Shown here piece by piece: positions 1 through 6,604 of a DNA stretch of 8,800 nt. A program made the position numbers and the translations under genes. Within the stretch, counting starts at the first letter, position 1; each line of letters starts with the position of its first letter. This DNA comes from Bacillota bacterium. GTDB taxonomy: Bacteria; Bacillota; Bacilli; Paenibacillales; Paenibacillaceae. The stretch spans positions 1-8,800 of the forward strand of contig JAEZZE010000449.1 of NCBI GenBank assembly GCA_023418755.1, in the 5' to 3' direction. Under the pieces are notes generated by a model. That model was not told where the DNA came from. It made no database searches and saw only the letters and a program-made list of their open reading frames with translations.

Positions 1-2
1 GA

Positions 3-131
3 CGCAGTTATGCATCTGCCGATAAGACTGCGCGTGAAATCGAATTAGAGAAAGAAATAGGCGAGCTACGCCGAGCGAATGAGATTCTCAAGGACGCACT
101 CGGTTTTTTCGCAAAAGACCGGAAGCGGTAA
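3..131 (+). CDS. IS3 transposase OrfA, C-terminal 42 residues (partial)
   Basis: This is the open frame from the window edge to TAA at 129-131. It ends in the typical OrfA tail ELRRANEILKDALGFFAKDR, a leucine-zipper type segment that follows the N-terminal helix-turn-helix; the helix-turn-helix itself lies outside the window. OrfA binds the element ends and, through -1 frameshifting, forms the OrfAB transposase. The run T TTT TTC at 104-110 lies just before the stop in the right phase for -1 slippage into orfB. Confidence 0.85.
   Translation, partial: RSYASADKTAREIELEKEIGELRRANEILKDALGFFAKDRKR
104..110 (+). promoter_or_regulatory. probable -1 programmed frameshift site (T TTT TTC)
   Basis: The heptamer fits the X XXY YYZ slippery pattern in the orfA reading phase (codons TTT at 105-107 and TTC at 108-110). 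It lies in the only overlap, 83-131, where both orfA and orfB frames are open. An AAAA G run at 113-117 is a weaker alternative. The fusion would read LGFF, then RKRPEAVKA. Confidence 0.6.
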
Positions 132-1015
132 AGGCACGCCAGCTCTATGCTTACATCTGTGTACGACGGGATCGATGGCCCGTCAAGGAGATGTGCGAAG
201 TACTTACTGTCAGCGAATCGGGCTATTACCGTAGCTTGAAGCCCACGCCCAAACAGGAGCGGCAGCAACGCCTTCTGGTCAAAATCAAAGACATCATTGG
301 CGAACATGAAGACAACAGTAATTACGGCGTCCAGCGTATCCTGCTGGCGCTGTCACAGATCGAGATCACAGCTAGCTACAGCACCGTCTATCGCATCATG
401 AAGCAGCATGGCCTACTGAAGAAAGTGAAGCGTCATCCAAACGGCATTACCCGCGAGGATGCCGCAGCTCAAAAGAGCGAGAACCTGATCCAGAGGGACT
501 TCAGATCCTCAGTTCCCAACCAAAAGTGGCTATCGGATATCACCGAAGTCCCTTGTTCAGATGGCAAGCTCTATCTGTCCGCAGTACTGGATTGCTTTAA
601 CGGAGAGATCGTAGGCTTCGCAATGGACGACAATATGCGTAAGGAACTCTGTATTGAGGCCTTTGAGAACGCCTGTAAAGCAAGAAACGCTCGCGGAATG
701 ATCTATCACAGCGATCGAGGCAGCCAGTTCACGAGCCATGCTTTCCGGAAGCGTCTGGCTAAACGTGATGCCATTCAAAGCATGAGTGGTACGGGGCGCT
801 GCTATGATAACGCAAGGATGGAAAGCTTTTTTGCTACGCTAAAGAAAGAGAAGCTGTACAAGATCCACACGGAGCGCTATCCGATGGCCTCTATTAAATC
901 GATCATCTTCAGGTACATCACCGTTTACTACAACAGACGGCGGATCTACACCTCTAATCCAGGGGGCTGGCCCCCAGCTATTTACCGTGAAAGAATGCTG
1001 TCACAAGCAGCTTAG
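110..1015 (+). CDS. IS3-family transposase OrfB, DDE integrase catalytic part
   Basis: This frame is the catalytic part of the IS3 transposase, which cuts and joins the element ends through a copy-out, paste-in pathway. It is open from about 83. The first ATG is at 191, but typical OrfB sequence (RPEAVKARQLYAYI, then the HTH_21 region around SESGYYR) already starts upstream, so translation is expected from a -1 shift near 104-110 and I place the start there. The catalytic triad is visible: Asp in WLSDIT (codon 536-538), Asp in HSDRGSQ (713-715) and Glu in NARMESFF (821-823), with the exact DD(35)E spacing of the family. The C-terminus YNRRRIYTSNPGGWPPAIY is typical of the IS3 subgroup. No internal stop is present, so the copy appears functional. 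Confidence 0.93.
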   Translation, partial: RKRPEAVKARQLYAYICVRRDRWPVKEMCEVLTVSESGYYRSLKPTPKQERQQRLLVKIKDIIGEHEDNSNYGVQRILLALSQIEITASYSTVYRIMKQHGLLKKVKRHPNGITREDAAAQKSENLIQRDFRSSVPNQKWLSDITEVPCSDGKLYLSAVLDCFNGEIVGFAMDDNMRKELCIEAFENACKARNARGMIYHSDRGSQFTSHAFRKRLAKRDAIQSMSGTGRCYDNARMESFFATLKKEKLYKIHTERYPMASIKSIIFRYITVYYNRRRIYTSNPGGWPPAIYRERMLSQAA

Positions 1016-1042
1016 CAACCGAATTTCTGCATGAGGGTGTTT

Positions 1043-1318
1043 TCAAACTGCACTTTTCTTGACAACTCCACTTTTGTCTACACATCCCATAGCACATAAT
1101 ACTTCTTTTGCCAGATCCTCATACCAAAAATGACCACTTGGATCCCAACGAATCAATGGATTATTCCCCACGTAAGTATAAAGATTCAACGTCAGCGGGT
1201 TATTCAGTTGGCCTTCATAAGTGTCCTCATTAATAAACCTACCCACACTCCGATTGTACCATCTAGCTCTCAAAAACTGCATAAACGTATCCGCCGAAGG
1301 CAGCTTGTCCAGCATCAT
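1043..1318 (-). pseudogene. RHS-repeat core fragment, cut by the IS
   Basis: The minus-strand frame encodes a clear RHS-associated core: FLRARWYNRSVGRF, INEDTYEG, LNNPLTLNLYTYVGNNPL and the DPSGH box. RHS proteins are very large surface or secreted polymorphic-toxin shells, and the DPxGH box marks where the variable toxin tip begins. Here only about 20 residues with no recognisable toxin fold follow the box (FWYEDLAKEVLCAMGCVDKS), and the last part overlaps the IS end, which supplies the stop. The N-terminal side is also lost: in this frame a TGA lies just upstream of the first ATG, and no YD repeats are visible upstream. The fragment is a remnant of a gene over 1,000 codons long and is not expected to be functional. 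Confidence 0.8.
1044..1064 (+). repeat. probable right terminal inverted repeat of the IS
   Basis: On the minus strand it begins TGTCAAGAAAAGTGCAG, a plausible IS3-type end about 30 bases past the orfB stop. The partner repeat is outside the window. A related motif ending at 1082 is an alternative end. Confidence 0.45.
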
Positions 1319-1443
1319 CGTCCAGGACTTGATTCAATGTACTTTTCTTAAAGGTCCCATCGAATAACAAGACTACTAGCACATAACGTTGCATCATTGC
1401 GAGATCAATCGTTATTGTCATGCCATTGTGACATCGCCCACGT

Positions 1444-1472
1444 TTGGGGGAGTACGCAAACTGATATATAAT
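1444..1472 (+). promoter_or_regulatory. putative sigma-A promoter for the two-component operon
   Basis: TTGGGG (1444-1449), a 17-base spacer and a perfect TATAAT (1467-1472) give a plausible promoter with a start near 1479 and a leader of about 85 bases. The -35 box is weak (three of six), so an activator may help. Confidence 0.5.
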
Positions 1473-1490
1473 GATGGAGTCGATGGAATG

Positions 1491-1529
1491 CGGGTACCCG
1501 AGAGAGGTTAAGCATTGCTTAGAGCCTCT
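1491..1529 (+). other. structured 5' leader of the response-regulator gene
   Basis: A perfect 10-base palindrome CGGGTACCCG (1491-1500) is followed by a bulged hairpin: AGAGG (1503-1507) pairs with CCTCT (1525-1529), and inside it TAAGC (1509-1513) pairs with GCTTA (1517-1521) around a three-base loop. No T-run follows, so it is not a plain terminator. The role is unknown; it may affect mRNA stability or translation. Confidence 0.4.
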
Positions 1530-1564
1530 GTCCCTTGGTACGTGCGATGAAGGAGGCGAGGCAC

Positions 1565-2296
1565 ATGCGCCATGTGAAATGGTTTTCCGCCGGCACGCCG
1601 GAACCGCTTCAATCCAACAGAACGAGAAGCATACTCTATATTGAAGACAATCTGGAAATCGGTCAGTGGGTCAAGGAGGAGTTGGAACAACGCGGCTATG
1701 CGGTCCAGTGGCTGATGTCCGGGGAAGGCGCGGAACGGGAAGTGCACAAGCACGATGCGGTCATTCTCGATATAATGCTGCCGGGACTGGACGGTTTTAC
1801 GGTCGGCCAGCGTTTGAAGAGGGCAGCGCCGTCGGTGCCGATTCTGCTGCTGTCCGCCCGATCGGCTGTCGATGATAAGCTTCAGGGGCTGCAGTTCGCC
1901 GACGATTACGTAACCAAACCTTTTCATCCGGACGAGTTGGCAGCGAGAGTGGAAGTTCATCTTCGTCGAAGCGGAGCCAGACTTCCGGAGTGCCTGAAGC
2001 TCGGGCAGCACATCGCCGTGAATAGGTCCGCAAATACGGTGTTGGACGAACGTACGGGAGAAGAAGTCGTACTGACGGGCAAGCAGCATCAAATTCTGAT
2101 GTATTTCCTGAGGCATCCCAATCAGATTTTGCCTAAAGAACAAATCTTTGAAGCCGTCTGGGGAGAACCGTATATGGAGGGCGACAAAACGCTGATGGTT
2201 CATATTCGCCACCTTCGCCAAAAGCTGGAGCAAAACCCGGACGCGCCGGAAATCATTGAGACGATTCGGGGCATCGGCTACAGGGTGAGGCTATGA
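1565..2296 (+). CDS. OmpR/PhoB-family response regulator
   Basis: This is a cytoplasmic DNA-binding regulator, phosphorylated by the kinase encoded next. I chose ATG 1565 (243 residues) because GAAGGAGG at 1549-1556 lies eight bases upstream; a TTG at 1535 and an ATG at 1547 in frame lack such a site. The receiver domain starts at ILYIEDN (about residue 23) with acidic pair E27-D28, phosphoacceptor D69 in ILDIMLPG, S97 in LLLSAR and K118 in VTKPF. The winged-helix domain covers about 145-243 and ends RHLRQKLEQ...IRGIGYRVRL, the standard C-terminus. About 22 residues before the receiver are extra for the family. The loop before the lysine reads GLQFADDY where most relatives have G-x-x-x-GADDY, so one residue is missing. 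The gene overlaps the kinase by ATGA, which implies translational coupling. Confidence 0.95.
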   Translation: MRHVKWFSAGTPEPLQSNRTRSILYIEDNLEIGQWVKEELEQRGYAVQWLMSGEGAEREVHKHDAVILDIMLPGLDGFTVGQRLKRAAPSVPILLLSARSAVDDKLQGLQFADDYVTKPFHPDELAARVEVHLRRSGARLPECLKLGQHIAVNRSANTVLDERTGEEVVLTGKQHQILMYFLRHPNQILPKEQIFEAVWGEPYMEGDKTLMVHIRHLRQKLEQNPDAPEIIETIRGIGYRVRL

Positions 2297-3300
2297 AACG
2301 CGCCGGATCGTTTTTCAGACGGTATTTGCTGCTTCATTTTCTGCTTCTCATTACCCTCCCGCTTCTGGCGATTCTCCTATTTATCGGCGTGTTCCCCTCA
2401 ACAGAGCAGCCGGACGCGCAGTACGAATTTCGCAGCATGACCGTCCTGATCGGCCTTATCCTTACCGTGCTTTTTTCTATATCGTGGCAGTTCTTCTATC
2501 GCCTTCGGCGACGGCTGATTCGTCTGCAGAAAGCGATGGCCGTCCCATCTGACGGAGACTGGATTCCCCGCCCCATGTCCGTTCGCACCGCGCGCGCGGA
2601 CGAACTCGGCCAGTTGGAAGCCTCATTTAACAGGATGATCCTCCAGCTCGAAGGCAGCCGCCGCCGGGAATTGGAAGAGGAGTCGCTCAGACGGAGGCTG
2701 ATCGCGAATCTGTCTCACGACTTGCGAACGCCGCTGACCGTTATCCGGGGACATGCCTCCAGGTTGCGTAAAGAACCGCTCAGCCCGGAAGGACGCGAAT
2801 CGCTGGAGTCTGTGGACCGTACCATTACGCACATCGGGGAATTGATGGATGATCTGCTGGCCTACACGCTGCTCACGTCGGGCAAATACCCGTATCATCC
2901 TGTTCCGACAGACATCGTTAGATTGGCAAGAGCCTCTATCGCTTCCTGGTATCCGGCATTCGAGCATTCGGGCTTCCGCATCGAAGTCGATTTGCCTGAG
3001 CAGAAGACGATTAAATGGGAAGTCGATCCGCAATGGATGACGCGTGTGCTCGACAACCTGTTTCAGAATGTCCTTCGGCATGCGGAAACCGGCCGATATG
3101 TCGGGATCGCCGCGAATGCGGAGCTGGAGCGACTGACGATTGAAGATCGCGGACCGGGTATGGACGAGCCCTCCGCAGACCGCGGCGCCGGTATCGGGCT
3201 TGCAATCGCGACCTATATGCTGAAGGAAATGAAGCTGCAGGCGCATTTTACATCGGATAAGAACGGCACAAGCGTAACGATCGGCCAAATTGAAAATTGA
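2293..3300 (+). CDS. membrane sensor histidine kinase with short external loop
   Basis: This is the partner of the upstream regulator: it senses a signal at the membrane, autophosphorylates on His and passes phosphate to D69 of the regulator. The 335 residues contain TM1 (about 11-34), an external loop of only about 15 residues, TM2 (about 49-69), a HAMP-like linker ending DELGQLEASFNRM, a HisKA domain with H142 in the H-box NLSHDLRTPL, and a HATPase domain with N-box DNLFQN (254-259), G1 box DRGPGM (285-290) and G2 box GAGIGLA (298-304). The short loop suggests signal detection in or at the membrane, or through a partner protein, as in intramembrane-sensing kinases linked to ABC exporters; BceS-type kinases lack HAMP, so this is only an analogy. 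Only eight residues separate the G1 and G2 glycines, so the usual F-box in the ATP lid is absent. The start overlaps the regulator stop (ATGA). Confidence 0.93.
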   Translation: MKRAGSFFRRYLLLHFLLLITLPLLAILLFIGVFPSTEQPDAQYEFRSMTVLIGLILTVLFSISWQFFYRLRRRLIRLQKAMAVPSDGDWIPRPMSVRTARADELGQLEASFNRMILQLEGSRRRELEEESLRRRLIANLSHDLRTPLTVIRGHASRLRKEPLSPEGRESLESVDRTITHIGELMDDLLAYTLLTSGKYPYHPVPTDIVRLARASIASWYPAFEHSGFRIEVDLPEQKTIKWEVDPQWMTRVLDNLFQNVLRHAETGRYVGIAANAELERLTIEDRGPGMDEPSADRGAGIGLAIATYMLKEMKLQAHFTSDKNGTSVTIGQIEN

Positions 3301-3393
3301 AAAATTAAACGGGATTTAAACCGAATGCTCCCCGGCATTTAACTTGATGGAACTATACTGGAAAGCATGACAGGAAAGAAAAGGAGACCTTGC
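3301..3393 (+). promoter_or_regulatory. likely regulated promoter of the ABC transporter genes
   Basis: The gap between kinase and ATPase holds TTAAAC at 3305-3310 and again at 3316-3321, exactly 11 bases apart, the spacing expected for an OmpR-family dimer on one face of DNA. A third related TTAAC lies at 3339-3343. A -10 box TATACT is at 3354-3359, while the -35 position (around 3331-3336, CCCGGC) is poor, which fits activator-dependent transcription. AAGGAG at 3381-3386 is the ribosome binding site of the ATPase gene. No terminator is visible after the kinase, so read-through may also occur. Confidence 0.5.
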
Positions 3394-4107
3394 ATGCTTA
3401 CCATCCATCAACTCGTCAAACGTCGCGGTTCCCGTACGATTCTCAGCGGCATCAGCTTCCGGGCGCAACCCGGCCGGGTGACCGGCTTCCTCGGGCCAAA
3501 CGGCGCTGGTAAAAGCTCGACTCTCCGCATTATACTAGGCCTTGATCGTGCCGATTCCGGCAAAGCGCTGATCAACGGAAAACCTTACTCCCATCTTCGC
3601 AACCCTCTCGCCACGGTCGGCGCCTTGCTCGACGGCTCCGGCGCTCACCGGGCTCGAACAGGACAAGCGCATCTGAACTGGATCGCCCGTTCTGCAGGCT
3701 TGCCTCGCGCCCGGGTCGACGAAGTGCTGGATATCGTCGGGCTGAGCGACGCTGCGTCCAAGCGTGTCGGCAGTTACTCGCTGGGAATGGGTCGCCGACT
3801 CGGGTTGGCCGCCGCGCTGCTCGGCGATCCCGAAATCCTCATTCTGGACGAACCCGTGAACGGTCTTGACCCGGAGGGCATCCGCTGGATCCGAACCTTT
3901 CTGCGCGAACGCGCCGCAACAGGCCGCACAGTGCTGCTGTCGAGCCATCTGATGGGCGAATTATCCGAGACGGTTGACGACGTCGTTGTAATTAACCAGG
4001 GGCGAATCGTCGCCGACGGCACGCTTGCCGAGGTTATCGGCGCTCACAGCTCGCTTGAGGATGCATTTTTCGCGCTTACGACTCCGAATGGCAGGGCTGC
4101 ACAATGA
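3394..4107 (+). CDS. ABC transporter ATPase (LanF/BcrA-like exporter type)
   Basis: This is the cytoplasmic ATPase that drives the two membrane proteins encoded next. ATG 3394 (237 residues) is preferred over the in-frame ATG at 3367 because AAGGAG lies seven bases upstream and the protein then starts at the family's usual MLTIHQLVK. Visible motifs are Walker A GPNGAGKS (34-41), signature YSLGMGRRLG (128-137), Walker B ILILDEPVNGLDP (148-160; D152, E153) and the H-loop His185 in LLSSHL. Where most ABC proteins have the Q-loop Gln, this one reads VGALLD (Asp80); lantibiotic-immunity ATPases of the LanF/BcrA group also have an acidic residue in this loop. The family exports antimicrobial peptides or other hydrophobic compounds; the substrate is not known here. 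The overall wording (RVDEVLDIVGLSDAASKRVG, NGLDPEGIRWIR) recalls actinobacterial ABC-2 systems. The stop overlaps the next start (ATGA). Confidence 0.93.
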   Translation: MLTIHQLVKRRGSRTILSGISFRAQPGRVTGFLGPNGAGKSSTLRIILGLDRADSGKALINGKPYSHLRNPLATVGALLDGSGAHRARTGQAHLNWIARSAGLPRARVDEVLDIVGLSDAASKRVGSYSLGMGRRLGLAAALLGDPEILILDEPVNGLDPEGIRWIRTFLRERAATGRTVLLSSHLMGELSETVDDVVVINQGRIVADGTLAEVIGAHSSLEDAFFALTTPNGRAAQ

Positions 4108-4866
4108 GGGCCCTTACTGCGGAATTGTCCAAGCTATTCTCCCTTCCTTCCGTCTGGATCGCGCTGGTCACGGGACTGCTTGTTCCGACTGCCGTTACCG
4201 CGTTAAACGCTGTGTCGATCCGGGATGATTGCTCGAGGCAGCCAGACCGCAGCCGGCATTGATTTTGGCTATCAGGAATTGGCTTTCGGCGTCATCAGCG
4301 CAATTATTATTGGCGTCGTCGCGGTCAGCAGCGAATACTTCGCCGAAAGCGGCGAATCCGGCGGCGGTCGCCAGATTACAACCAGCCTGACCGCCATATC
4401 GTCCCGCCTCCGCTTCCTGCTCTCCAAAGCTGCCGCCGTTGCCATTGTCAGCTCGCTGCTGGCTGCAGTCGCCGCTGCTGCTACAATGGCAGTGATCCGC
4501 ATCGTCCTTGGCGAGCATGCGCCCTTCACGGGGAGCGAGGAAGTCCCCAGGTTGATCGGCATCGTCTGCTATTGGGCGCTTACTGCGCTGCTGGCACTCG
4601 GAATTACCGTCCTTACTCGGCATGGCGTCGTTCCGCTCTCCATCCTGATCGTGAACTCTTCTGTCGTCACCGTCTCCTATCTGCTCACCCGCCTCACGCC
4701 GCTAGCGTATTATTTGCCTGATATAGCCGGGATCCGCATGTTCATTCGCGACTTGGCCGACTCGAATGTCGAGGTTCCCCCGCTCGTCGGCGGGCTGGTC
4801 ATGTCCGTCTGGGTCGCGGCGCTTTTCACCGTCGCCGCTATCGTGTTTTGCCGGAGGGACGCATGA
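4104..4866 (+). pseudogene. ABC-2 type permease, first subunit, frame broken near codon 40
   Basis: The gene should start at ATG 4104, overlapping the ATPase stop (ATGA). This frame gives MRALTAELSKLFSLPSVWIA, a first membrane helix and ALNAVSIR, then reads nonsense and stops at 4260-4262. The rest of the protein continues in the next frame: it is open from 4207, has an ATG at 4225, and runs IDFGYQELAFG, then VVAVSSEYF, RQITTSLTAI and four further hydrophobic helices to the stop at 4866. The start strongly resembles that of permease 2 (TAELSKLFSLPSVW against AAELSKLWSLPAIW), so the 5' piece is genuine. The span is 763 bases, a multiple of three plus one, which fits one inserted base between about 4207 and 4259. 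No homopolymer run marks the spot. A protein from 4225 (213 residues) would lack helix 1. This is either a real mutation that inactivates the transporter or a sequence error. Confidence 0.85.
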
Positions 4867-5624
4867 GCACCGCAGTCGCCCGGCCTCCCAGCCGGGAAAT
4901 CGTCCAAATGCTCGCGGCAGAACTATCGAAGTTATGGTCGCTGCCAGCCATATGGCTCATTGTCGTCGGCTCGCTGATCCTCAATCTCCTCCTGTCGGCA
5001 GCTTTCGCCAGCGCCGGATTGCAGGGCTCAACCGGCACGCGGAATGTACTCGATATCGGGCTCGCTTCAATTCGCTACATACAGGCCGGGTACATCGTTC
5101 TCGGGATCATGGCTTCCTGTTCCGAGTACGCCGGGGGACAAATTCGCACCACGCTTGCAGCGATGCCCCGGCGCGGTCTTCAACTTGCTGCCGCTCATCT
5201 TGCCCTGACGATCATAGTCATCCCCGCCGCGATAATGACCGCCGCGTCCGGCGTTCTGGTCGCCGCAATCGTTCTCGACGCTTCAGCGTCTTTCGATCCG
5301 GGCAGCGCCGTCGGCATCCTTGCAGGCGTGACCGGGAGCCTTTGTCTGACTACGCTCTTCAGTGCAGCCATTGGAGCTTTACTGCGTCGAACGCTTCCTG
5401 CGGCAGCCGTCGTACTCGGCTATTACTTCATCGCCGGCCCGATCTTGCGAGAGCAGACGGCTTATGCTAAATTCTTCCCCGACACAGCGGGAGTCGCCAT
5501 GTGGTTCCCGCAACCCGGAGATTCGAGCGTTCTGACCCCGGTGCAAGGAGCTATCCTCTTGATCGCCTGGACGATTGCGGCGTTCGCGATCACTCTGGTC
5601 GTATACCGCAATCGGGATACGTAA
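4863..5624 (+). CDS. ABC-2 type permease, second subunit
   Basis: This is a 253-residue integral membrane protein, the partner of the ATPase and of the first permease. ATG 4863 overlaps the previous stop (ATGA) and follows a GGAGGG site at 4853-4858; an in-frame TTG at 4848 has no such support. About six hydrophobic segments are visible (roughly 29-48, 72-86, 110-138, 150-174, 180-194 and 229-247). The loop after helix 2 carries SEYAGGQIRTTLAAMPRR, a conserved cytoplasmic motif of this permease group, common in actinobacterial ABC-2 exporters. The N-terminus is homologous to permease 1, so the pair probably arose by duplication and forms a heterodimer. It is the last gene of the operon. No convincing terminator lies in the 74 bases before the convergent AraC-type gene. 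Confidence 0.9.
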   Translation: MSTAVARPPSREIVQMLAAELSKLWSLPAIWLIVVGSLILNLLLSAAFASAGLQGSTGTRNVLDIGLASIRYIQAGYIVLGIMASCSEYAGGQIRTTLAAMPRRGLQLAAAHLALTIIVIPAAIMTAASGVLVAAIVLDASASFDPGSAVGILAGVTGSLCLTTLFSAAIGALLRRTLPAAAVVLGYYFIAGPILREQTAYAKFFPDTAGVAMWFPQPGDSSVLTPVQGAILLIAWTIAAFAITLVVYRNRDT

Positions 5625-5698
5625 TTCCAGTTCCGAAATGCACAACAACTCGACACATGGGGCGATGTTCAAGGCAGTGTCACCAAACCGAGCGAATT
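5625..5698. other. convergent intergenic gap, no clear terminator
   Basis: The 74 bases between the convergent permease and AraC-type genes show no strong hairpin followed by a T-run on either strand. Confidence 0.4.
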
Positions 5699-6532
5699 TC
5701 ACTCCCCATACTGCATCCGAAACTGAATCGGGGTCATGCCGGACAGCTTGTGGAACGTGTGCACGAAGTGGCTGTCGTCCTGGAAGCCGACCGATGCGGC
5801 GATGTCCTTGACCGTACGGGAGCGGTTCGCGATCAGCAACTCCTTGGACTTCTGGATGCGGAACTGAACCAAATATTGATAGGGGCTGATGCCCCAGCTT
5901 TTGCGAAACAACGTGTTGAGATATTGGGGGCTGACGCCCAACTTGCCCGCCATGCGGCCTAGACCGAGATCCGGATCGCCGTATTTTTCCTCGATGAGCA
6001 AGTAGATCGGCGTCAGCCTCTCGTGGCCTTTGGACAGCGAGGGCTGACCGCTCGATCGTCCATATTGCTTCAGCCGCGACAGGAAGGCGTACACCTCGAG
6101 CGATCCGTTGCTGCCGGCGAAGTCGAAGCTGTGACCGATTCTCTCCCTGTAATGCTCATGAACGACGGCAAGCGGGCAATCCTCGTCCCAGCCGATCGGC
6201 GTCATCTGCGGAATGTCCAGCGCCGCCGCGATCGGGTTGGCCAACGCCCCGTCGAACGTCATAAACCACGTTGACCAGCCGTCCGGATCGGGAGCATAGC
6301 TATGAGGCACATGCGGCTTCAGAAAAATCCCCTGATTCGGATGAAGTCGGAATGTCGTCCCGTTCACCGTAAACTCTCCGCTCCCCTCTACCGTATGAAG
6401 CCAATGAAAGTCCTGAAAGCCAATCTCCCGATGAATCGGGGTCTGGTCGGTATAGCCGATGCTGGTCAGATGAAGCGGCAGCCTCCGATCCCACTCCGTC
6501 GTGACGAAATGCCTTCCATAGTACATGCTCAT
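5699..6532 (-). CDS. AraC-family transcription regulator with N-terminal cupin
   Basis: This is a 277-residue cytoplasmic regulator. Residues about 20-100 form the AraC-type cupin that binds a small ligand, typically a sugar (HWLHTVEGSGEF, HPNQGIFLKPHVPHSY). Residues about 172-275 form the double helix-turn-helix: first helix pair LGRMAGKLGVSPQYLNTLFR (191-210), second VKDIAASVGFQDDSHFVHTF (241-260), with the closing GMTPIQFRMQ signature. ATG 6532 is supported by AAGGGG five bases upstream on the minus strand; an ATG two codons later is possible. It is divergent from the oxidoreductase and most likely controls that gene and the isomerase, probably as an activator responding to the pathway substrate. 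The ligand cannot be read from the sequence. Confidence 0.93.
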   Translation of the reverse strand: MSMYYGRHFVTTEWDRRLPLHLTSIGYTDQTPIHREIGFQDFHWLHTVEGSGEFTVNGTTFRLHPNQGIFLKPHVPHSYAPDPDGWSTWFMTFDGALANPIAAALDIPQMTPIGWDEDCPLAVVHEHYRERIGHSFDFAGSNGSLEVYAFLSRLKQYGRSSGQPSLSKGHERLTPIYLLIEEKYGDPDLGLGRMAGKLGVSPQYLNTLFRKSWGISPYQYLVQFRIQKSKELLIANRSRTVKDIAASVGFQDDSHFVHTFHKLSGMTPIQFRMQYGE

Positions 6533-6576
6533 CGCGGCCCCTTAAGTTTCATTTTTCGATACGTTATATGAAGTAT

Positions 6577-6604
6577 ATTATATTTAATTTGGATCTGCCT
6601 TCAA
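6577..6604 (-). promoter_or_regulatory. putative promoter of the AraC-type gene
   Basis: On the minus strand TTGAAG (6604-6599), a 16-base spacer and a perfect TATAAT (6582-6577) are present, with a leader of about 40 bases to the ATG. The -35 box overlaps one of the candidate AGTKGAA half-sites, which would allow autoregulation. Confidence 0.5.

Larger units (their letters stand above)
1..1064 (+). mobile_element. IS3-family insertion sequence, left end outside window
   Basis: The element is recognised from the orfA tail and the orfB DDE transposase in the -1 frame, the standard IS3-family layout. The left inverted repeat lies before base 1, so the length and target duplication cannot be checked. 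The right boundary is inferred: read from outside inwards on the minus strand, the sequence at 1064 begins TGTCAAGAAAAGTGCAGTTTG, and IS3-family ends normally start with TG. A second, similar motif ends at 1082 (TGTAGACAAAAGTGGAG), so the true edge could be there. The transposase frame is intact, so the copy may still be active. Confidence 0.85.

Noticed and set aside
1263..1397. Minus-strand 44-codon ORF starting MMQRYVLVVLLFDG, overlapping the RHS fragment in another frame
   Set aside because: It has no ribosome binding site and no recognisable family, and the RHS frame is clearly the true coding frame over its last part. Its upper part might be decayed RHS sequence, but I cannot match it.
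1416..1433. TGTCA-N8-TGACA inverted repeat upstream of the regulator promoter
   Set aside because: It is short, common by chance, and matches no operator I can name with confidence.
1503..1529. Leader hairpin as a rho-independent terminator or attenuator
   Set aside because: No T-run follows the stem and no alternative antiterminator pairing is apparent.
1535..1564. Upstream TTG/ATG starts of the response regulator
   Set aside because: The strong GAAGGAGG site at 1549-1556 fits ATG 1565, and the extra residues match nothing in the family.
4195..4623. Long minus-strand frames across the permease, kinase and regulator genes
   Set aside because: They are shadows of GC-rich genes in the other frame, with low-complexity composition and no family resemblance.
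5501..5962. Plus-strand 153-codon frame across the permease end and AraC-type gene
   Set aside because: It runs antisense through a clear AraC helix-turn-helix domain and has no ribosome site.
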